Of a DNA stretch of 64,000 nucleotides, positions 58,201-64,000 are shown piece after piece. How positions within the stretch are numbered: the stretch's first letter is position 1; each line of letters starts with the position of its first letter. Below the pieces are notes generated by a model. That model saw only the letters and a list, made by a program, of their open reading frames with translations, was not told the DNA's origin and ran no database searches. The DNA is taken from positions 248,001-312,000 of the forward strand of contig BBMW01000013.1 in the NCBI GenBank assembly GCA_000759755.1. Reading direction: 5' to 3'. The stretch is from Citrobacter werkmanii NBRC 105721 (lineage in GTDB: Bacteria; Pseudomonadota; Gammaproteobacteria; Enterobacterales; Enterobacteriaceae). A program made the translations under genes and the position numbers.

Positions 58201-59268
58201 ATGGATAAGTTTAAGCGTTATCTGATGTGGTGGGGAGCGGGTGTTCTTGTGGTGGTGGCCGCGACAGCCTGGTGGATGCTGCGCCCTGCGGGAATACCGG
58301 AGGGGTTTGCAGCCAGCAACGGCAGAATTGAAGCCACCGAAGTGGATATTGCCACTAAGATCGCCGGGCGTATTGATACCATCCTCGTTTCGGAAGGGCA
58401 ATTTGTTCGTCAGGGCGAGGTGCTGGCGAAAATGGATACCCGCGTGCTGCAGGAGCAGCGGCTGGAGGCGATCGCGCAAATCAAAGAAGCAGAAAGCGCG
58501 GTGGCGGCGGCGCGAGCGTTGCTGGAACAGCGGCAAAGTGAAATGCGCGCCGCGCAGTCGGTGGTAAAACAGCGTGAGGCGGAACTGCAGTCGGTCTCTA
58601 AACGTCATGTGCGTTCCCGTTCGCTATCCCAGCGAGGGGCGGTGTCCGAGCAACAACTGGATGACGATCGGGCCGCGGCGGAAAGTGCACGTGCCGCGCT
58701 GGAGTCGGCAAAGGCGCAGGTCTCTGCGGCCAAAGCGGCAATTGAAGCCGCTCGTACCAGCATCATTCAGGCGCAGACCCGCGTAGAAGCCGCACAGGCT
58801 ACCGAACGTCGCATTGCCGCTGATATTGATGACAGTGAGCTGAAAGCTCCGCGCGATGGTCGCGTACAGTATCGCGTAGCCGAACCGGGCGAGGTGCTTT
58901 CCGCGGGTGGGCGCGTGCTGAATATGGTCGATCTCAGCGATGTCTACATGACGTTCTTCTTACCTACTGAACAGGCGGGCTTACTGAAGATTGGCGGCGA
59001 AGCGCGACTGGTGCTGGATGCCGCGCCGGATCTGCGTATTCCGGCGACCATCAGCTTTGTGGCCAGCGTCGCGCAGTTCACGCCGAAAACGGTGGAAACC
59101 AGTGATGAACGGCTGAAGCTGATGTTCCGCGTCAAAGCGCGTATCCCGCCAGAGCTGTTGCAGCAGCACCTCGAGTACGTGAAAACCGGTTTGCCGGGCA
59201 TGGCGTGGGTGCGTGTCGATGAAAATCGCGCCTGGCCTGAGGATCTGATGGTGAGGTTGCCGCAATGA
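58201..59268 (+). CDS. yhiI: HlyD-family membrane fusion protein YhiI
   Basis: 355 residues as in E. coli. N-terminal helix (about 8-28) anchors a periplasmic adaptor: a lipoyl half-motif ([17 protein letters not shown]), a long Ala/Gln/Glu-rich coiled coil around 85-205 and a beta-barrel region ([17 protein letters not shown]). First gene of yhiI-rbbA-yhhJ, overlapping rbbA by four bases, so it forms the adaptor of an ABC export complex. Confidence 0.94.
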   Translation: MDKFKRYLMWWGAGVLVVVAATAWWMLRPAGIPEGFAASNGRIEATEVDIATKIAGRIDTILVSEGQFVRQGEVLAKMDTRVLQEQRLEAIAQIKEAESAVAAARALLEQRQSEMRAAQSVVKQREAELQSVSKRHVRSRSLSQRGAVSEQQLDDDRAAAESARAALESAKAQVSAAKAAIEAARTSIIQAQTRVEAAQATERRIAADIDDSELKAPRDGRVQYRVAEPGEVLSAGGRVLNMVDLSDVYMTFFLPTEQAGLLKIGGEARLVLDAAPDLRIPATISFVASVAQFTPKTVETSDERLKLMFRVKARIPPELLQQHLEYVKTGLPGMAWVRVDENRAWPEDLMVRLPQ

Positions 59269-62012
59269 CGCATCTGGCGCTGGTTCCCGTTCCTCCCGTG
59301 GCGCACCTTGACGGCGTGAGTCAGCATTACGGGAAAACGGTCGCGCTGAACAATATCACGCTGGATATTCCCGCCCGTTGCATGGTGGGGTTGATTGGCC
59401 CGGATGGCGTTGGGAAATCGAGCTTGTTGTCACTCATCTCCGGCGCGCGGGTCATTGAACACGGCAACGTGATGGTGCTGGGCGGCGATATGCACGACCC
59501 GCAGCACCGCCGGGATGTCTGCCCGCGCATTGCCTGGATGCCGCAGGGGCTGGGGAAAAACCTGTATCACACGCTATCGGTGTATGAGAACGTCGATTTC
59601 TTTGCCCGCCTGTTTGGTCATGATAAAGCGGAGCGCGAAGCGCGGATTACCGAGCTGCTGAATAGTACCGGCCTGGCGCCGTTTCGCGATCGTCCTGCCG
59701 GGAAACTCTCGGGGGGGATGAAACAAAAGCTGGGGCTGTGCTGCGCGTTGATCCACGACCCAGAGCTATTAATTCTCGATGAACCCACCACCGGGGTCGA
59801 CCCCCTGTCCCGCGCTCAGTTCTGGGATCTGATTGACAGTATTCGCCAGCGCCAGACCAACATGAGCGTGCTGGTTGCGACCGCCTACATGGAAGAAGCC
59901 GAGCGCTTTGACTGGCTGGTGGCGATGAACGCCGGGGAGGTGTTAGCCACCGGGAGCGCGCAACAGCTACGGGAACAAACCGCCAGCGACACGCTGGAGC
60001 AGGCGTTTATCGCGCTGTTACCCGAAGCCCAGCGTCAGGCACACAAACCGGTGGTGATCCCGCCGTATCACGCTGAGCGGGAAGAGATTGCCATTGAGGC
60101 GAAAGATTTGACCATGCGCTTCGGCAAGTTCGTCGCCGTTGACCACGTTAACTTTCGCATTCCGCGCGGGGAAATCTTCGGTTTTCTCGGCTCCAATGGC
60201 TGCGGCAAATCTACCACCATGAAGATGCTCACCGGACTGCTGCCCGCAAGCGAAGGCGAGGCATGGCTGTTTGGGCAAGCGGTTGACCCGAAGAATATCG
60301 ATACCCGCCGCCGGGTAGGCTATATGTCACAGGCGTTTTCGCTCTACAGCGAGCTGACCGTGCGGCAAAACCTCGAACTCCACGCGCGGCTGTTCCATAT
60401 CCCCGAGGCAGAAATCCCTCAACGCGTACAAGAGATGAGCGAGCGCTTTAGCCTGGCCGATGTCGAAGACGCGTTGCCCGGCGCTCTGCCGTTGGGGATC
60501 CGTCAACGCCTGTCGCTGGCGGTGGCAGTGATTCATCGCCCGGAAATGCTCATCCTTGATGAGCCGACCTCCGGGGTCGATCCGGTGGCGAGGGACATGT
60601 TCTGGCAACTGATGGTTGATTTGTCGCGCCAGGATAAAGTGACCATTTTTATCTCCACCCACTTTATGAACGAAGCGGAGCGCTGCGATCGCATGTCGCT
60701 GATGCATGCCGGAAAAGTGCTGGCCAGCGGCACGCCGCAGGAACTGGTGAAGCAACGCGGTGCCGCCAGTCTGGAAGAGGCGTTTATCTCCTGGTTACAG
60801 GAAGCGGCTGGTCCGGCGCCGGAGACTACGCTTTCGCAAGCGGATACGCCGGTGGTGCATGAAAATAATCAGCCGCCACGCCAGGGCTTTAGCCTGCGGC
60901 GTTTGTTCAGCTACAGTCGGCGTGAAGCGTTGGAATTGCGGCGCGATCCGGTGCGCTCCACGCTGGCGCTGATGGGGACGGTGATCCTGATGCTGATTAT
61001 GGGCTACGGCATCAGTATGGATGTGGAAAACCTGCGTTTTTCGGTGCTCGATCGTGACCAGACCGTCAGTAGCCAGGCGTGGACGTTGAATCTGGCGGGG
61101 TCGCGCTATTTTATCGAGCAGCCGCCGCTCACCAGTTATGACGAACTGGACAAACGGATGCGTTCGGGCGAGGTGGCGGTAGCCATTGAAATCCCGCCCA
61201 ATTTTGGCCGCGATATCGCGCGTGGAACGCCGGTGAAGATTGGCGTCTGGGTTGATGGGGCGATGCCGAGCCGCGCAGAAACGGTCAGAGGCTATGTACA
61301 GGCGATGCACCAGACCTGGCTGCAGGATGTGATGGCCCGTCAGCCCAATGCCAGCGGGCAAAACGGGCTGATGACCATCGAGACGCGCTATCGTTACAAC
61401 CCGGATGTGAAGAGCCTGCCGGCGATTGTTCCGGCGGTTATCCCGCTGCTGTTGATGATGATTCCCTCCATGCTCAGCGCACTCAGTGTGGTGCGCGAAA
61501 AAGAGCTGGGGTCGATTATCAACCTGTACGTTACGCCCACCACCCGCAGCGAGTTTTTGCTCGGCAAACAGTTGCCTTACATCGTGCTGGGAATGCTGAA
61601 CTTCCTGCTGCTATGTGCGCTGTCGGTGTTTGTTTTCGGCGTCCCGCATAAGGGTAGCTTTTTAACACTGACGCTGGCCGCGCTGCTGTACGTTACCATT
61701 GCTACCGGACTGGGCTTGTTAATCTCTACGTTTATGAAAAGCCAGATCGCCGCCATTTTTGGTACGGCGATTATTACGCTGATCCCGGCGACGCAGTTTT
61801 CCGGGATGATCGATCCGGTGGCCTCGTTGGAAGGGCCGGGACGCTGGATTGGTGAAATTTATCCGACCAGCCATTTTCTGACCATTGCGCGCGGGACGTT
61901 CTCTAAAGCGCTGGATCTGGCGGATCTTTGGCAGCTATTTATCCCGCTGGCAATCGCTATTCCGGTAGTGGTTGGTCTGAGCGTATTACTGCTGAAAAAA
62001 CAGGAGGGGTGA
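59265..62012 (+). CDS. rbbA: Ribosome-associated ATPase/putative ABC exporter RbbA
   Basis: 915 residues: two ABC cassettes (Walker [10 protein letters not shown] near 45 and GSNGCGKST near 308; signatures LSGGMKQ and PLGIRQRL) fused to an ABC-2 permease domain with about six helices (565-910). E. coli RbbA (YhiH, 911 residues) binds 30S ribosomes and has ribosome-stimulated ATPase activity, yet its gene context is that of an exporter with YhiI and YhhJ. The second signature motif is degenerate (LGIRQR instead of LSGGQR). Confidence 0.94.
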   Translation: MTHLALVPVPPVAHLDGVSQHYGKTVALNNITLDIPARCMVGLIGPDGVGKSSLLSLISGARVIEHGNVMVLGGDMHDPQHRRDVCPRIAWMPQGLGKNLYHTLSVYENVDFFARLFGHDKAEREARITELLNSTGLAPFRDRPAGKLSGGMKQKLGLCCALIHDPELLILDEPTTGVDPLSRAQFWDLIDSIRQRQTNMSVLVATAYMEEAERFDWLVAMNAGEVLATGSAQQLREQTASDTLEQAFIALLPEAQRQAHKPVVIPPYHAEREEIAIEAKDLTMRFGKFVAVDHVNFRIPRGEIFGFLGSNGCGKSTTMKMLTGLLPASEGEAWLFGQAVDPKNIDTRRRVGYMSQAFSLYSELTVRQNLELHARLFHIPEAEIPQRVQEMSERFSLADVEDALPGALPLGIRQRLSLAVAVIHRPEMLILDEPTSGVDPVARDMFWQLMVDLSRQDKVTIFISTHFMNEAERCDRMSLMHAGKVLASGTPQELVKQRGAASLEEAFISWLQEAAGPAPETTLSQADTPVVHENNQPPRQGFSLRRLFSYSRREALELRRDPVRSTLALMGTVILMLIMGYGISMDVENLRFSVLDRDQTVSSQAWTLNLAGSRYFIEQPPLTSYDELDKRMRSGEVAVAIEIPPNFGRDIARGTPVKIGVWVDGAMPSRAETVRGYVQAMHQTWLQDVMARQPNASGQNGLMTIETRYRYNPDVKSLPAIVPAVIPLLLMMIPSMLSALSVVREKELGSIINLYVTPTTRSEFLLGKQLPYIVLGMLNFLLLCALSVFVFGVPHKGSFLTLTLAALLYVTIATGLGLLISTFMKSQIAAIFGTAIITLIPATQFSGMIDPVASLEGPGRWIGEIYPTSHFLTIARGTFSKALDLADLWQLFIPLAIAIPVVVGLSVLLLKKQEG

Positions 62013-63136
62013 TGCGCCGATTACGCAATATTTATAACCTTGGCATCAAAGAGTTACGCAGTCTGCTGGGTGACAAAGCGATGCTGACGCTGATCGTTTT
62101 CGCCTTCACGATTTCGGTTTACTCCTCCGCAACTGTCCTGCCGGGGTCGCTACATCTGGCGCCGATTGCCATCGCGGATATGGACCAGTCGCAGTTGTCG
62201 AACCGGATTGTGAACAGCTTTTATCGCCCGTGGTTTTTACCGCCGGAGATGATCACCGCCGATGAGATGGATGCCGGGCTGGATGCCGGTCGCTACACCT
62301 TCGCCGTGAACATTCCGCCTGATTTTCAGCGTGATGTGCTGGCCGGGCGACAGCCAGATATCCAGGTCAACGTCGATGCCACGCGGATGAGCCAGGCCTT
62401 CACCGGCAACAGCTATATCCAGAATATCATTAGTGGTGAAGTGAACAGTTTTGTGGCGCGTTACCGCGATAATAATGAGCCGCCGGTGGCGCTGGAAATG
62501 CGCATGCGCTTCAACCCCAACCTGGAGCCTGCCCGCTTTGGCGCGGTAATGGCAATTATCAATAACATTACCATGCTGGCGATTGTGCTTACCGGGTCGG
62601 CGCTGATCCGCGAGCGCGAACATGGGACCATTGAGCACCTGCTGGTGATGCCGGTGACACCGTTTGAGATAATGATGGCGAAAATCTGGTCGATGGGACT
62701 GGTGGTGCTGGTGGTTTCCGGTCTGTCGCTGATGCTGATGGTAAAAGGCGTACTCGGGGTGCCAATTGAAGGTTCCATTCCGCTGTTTATGCTGGGGGTG
62801 GCGCTGAGCCTGTTTGCCACCACCTCGATCGGCATTTTTATGGGGACGCTGGCGCGCTCCATGCCGCAACTGGGGCTGTTGATGATTCTGGTGCTGCTGC
62901 CGTTACAGATGCTCTCCGGCGGCTCCACGCCGCGTGAAAGCATGCCACAGGCGGTGCAGGACATTATGCTGACCATGCCGACCACCCACTTTGTCAGTCT
63001 CGCGCAGGCGATACTTTATCGCGGGGCCGGGTTTAACATCGTCTGGCCGCAGTTCCTGACGCTGCTGGCGATTGGCGGGGCGTTCTTCCTGATAGCGCTG
63101 CTGCGTTTTCGCAAGACGATTGGCACGATGGCGTAA
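62012..63136 (+). CDS. yhhJ: ABC-2 type permease YhhJ
   Basis: 374 residues from ATG 62012, overlapping the rbbA stop by one base and preceded by AGGAGG. N-terminal helix near 24-44, large periplasmic loop, then five helices in the C-terminal half, the ABC-2 permease pattern (REREHGTIEHLLVMP motif). Pairs with the permease domain of RbbA. Substrate unknown. Confidence 0.94.
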   Translation: MRRLRNIYNLGIKELRSLLGDKAMLTLIVFAFTISVYSSATVLPGSLHLAPIAIADMDQSQLSNRIVNSFYRPWFLPPEMITADEMDAGLDAGRYTFAVNIPPDFQRDVLAGRQPDIQVNVDATRMSQAFTGNSYIQNIISGEVNSFVARYRDNNEPPVALEMRMRFNPNLEPARFGAVMAIINNITMLAIVLTGSALIREREHGTIEHLLVMPVTPFEIMMAKIWSMGLVVLVVSGLSLMLMVKGVLGVPIEGSIPLFMLGVALSLFATTSIGIFMGTLARSMPQLGLLMILVLLPLQMLSGGSTPRESMPQAVQDIMLTMPTTHFVSLAQAILYRGAGFNIVWPQFLTLLAIGGAFFLIALLRFRKTIGTMA

Positions 63137-63143
63137 ACATTAT

Positions 63144-63173
63144 TGCCGGATAAGGCGCAGCCGCCATCCGGCA
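63144..63173. repeat. REP element between yhhJ and nikR
   Basis: TGCCGGATAAGGCGC pairing with CCGCCATCCGGCA between convergent genes. Confidence 0.88.
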
Positions 63174-63186
63174 ACGAAACAGGCAA

Positions 63187-63594
<408 letters not shown>

Positions 63595-63679
63595 TTAACC
63601 TTTCATGTGGCGCGTTGGCGCACAGGGAATAAAGGGAATAGCGTATTTTGTAACATACGTCAGGCATCCGGGGAAAAGG

Positions 63680-64000
63680 TTAATGCTCCCGCAATAAACG
63701 CAGCAGGGTACTGACCTGTTCATCCAGCGGGGCGAGCGTATCTTTAACGATCAGATGCAGCGGCGTGGCGCGGCGAGCGCCATGGCTTAACGGCAGCGGA
63801 CGTAAAAGCCCCTGGGCCAGTTGCGTCTGAATACGCTCCTCAGGCAGCCAGCCGTAACCGACCTGATACATGACAGCATCAATCGCGGCATCAATGGTAG
63901 AGAAGGTCCAGGCATCGCGCACCGGTTGCTGCGGGTTGTCGCGATCGGCAATGCGAATCAGTGGCCATGCGCGTAATGCGTCTTCATCCAGCGGTGCATC
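63680..64000 (-). CDS. LysR-family regulator, C-terminal part
   Basis: The last 106 codons of a minus-strand gene that runs off the right edge, so it is 5'-truncated by the window. The fragment reads WPLIRIADRD, then VRDAWTFSTIDAAIDAV and GYGWLPEERI, which is the effector domain end of a LysR regulator (typical GxGIxxLP region as VGYGWLPEE). DNA-binding domain not visible; target unknown. Confidence 0.78.
   Translation of the reverse strand, partial: DAPLDEDALRAWPLIRIADRDNPQQPVRDAWTFSTIDAAIDAVMYQVGYGWLPEERIQTQLAQGLLRPLPLSHGARRATPLHLIVKDTLAPLDEQVSTLLRLLREH

Overview
The window is enterobacterial chromosome with the gene order of the E. coli/Salmonella eptB-dpp-yhj-gor-uspA-pitA-nikR region, in the inverted orientation. 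The closest match I can make from memory is the Citrobacter freundii complex: the methionine gamma-lyase at 10804-12000 is almost residue-for-residue the crystallised C. freundii enzyme (Tyr58, Arg60, Tyr113, Cys115, Lys210 all at the published numbers). Most backbone proteins have exactly the length of their E. coli orthologues. No prophage, IS element or CRISPR array is visible. REP/BIME elements sit between many backbone genes.

Layout. 1-1661: 3' part of eptB, tRNA-Pro(CGG) and an rtT-like repeat carrying a second copy of the tRNA 3' end. 2074-8022: dppABCDF dipeptide importer with a GcvB-type target in its leader. 8152-12135: accessory block made of a TyrR-like sigma-54 activator, a YhjV-type amino acid permease and megL behind a near-consensus sigma-54 promoter. 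12312-12611: ldr/rdl type I toxin-antitoxin pair. The cellulose (bcs) operon that separates yhjV from pdeK in E. coli is absent. 12758-25769: pdeK, dctA, yhjJ, kdgK, pdeH, yhjG, yhjE, yhjD and yhjC. 25889-29983: a short-chain dehydrogenase, yhjB, a degenerate GH24 lysozyme-like gene and a large membrane protein. 30011-33482: treF and ccp (yhjA). 33548-35821: a LysR regulator divergent from D-tartrate dehydratase. 35900-41217: gor, rlmJ, prlC, rsmJ. 41309-43244: a flavoprotein divergent from an Rrf2-family regulator with three clustered cysteines. 43330-49240: dtpB, uspA, uspB, pitA, yhiN. 49357-57848: the main accessory operon. 58201-64000: yhiI-rbbA-yhhJ, nikR and the 3' part of a LysR gene.

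The most interesting system is the seven-gene operon at 49496-57848: an MFS transporter, a glycerol-kinase-like FGGY kinase, a GlpA/GlpD-like dehydrogenase, a flavoprotein resembling alkyl-dihydroxyacetone-phosphate synthase, a GlpP-type antiterminator, a small ABM-fold protein and an iron-dependent alcohol dehydrogenase. The first five overlap by ATGA junctions. A TTGACA-N17-TAGAGT promoter and an intrinsic terminator precede the first gene, so the operon appears to carry both an attenuator and its own antiterminator. The kinase keeps the glycerol-pocket Arg, Tyr and Asp but has Ser where GlpK has Glu84, and the synthase-like protein keeps the His triplet and Tyr of the ether-forming enzyme. 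My hypothesis is import, phosphorylation, oxidation and ether (or related C-O) cleavage of a substituted glycerol, giving DHAP plus an alcohol or aldehyde. No substrate is proven by the sequence.

A second promising circuit is sigma-54 control of methionine gamma-lyase. Several regulatory sites match consensus well: FliA promoter of pdeH, FNR site of ccp, sigma-32 promoter of prlC.
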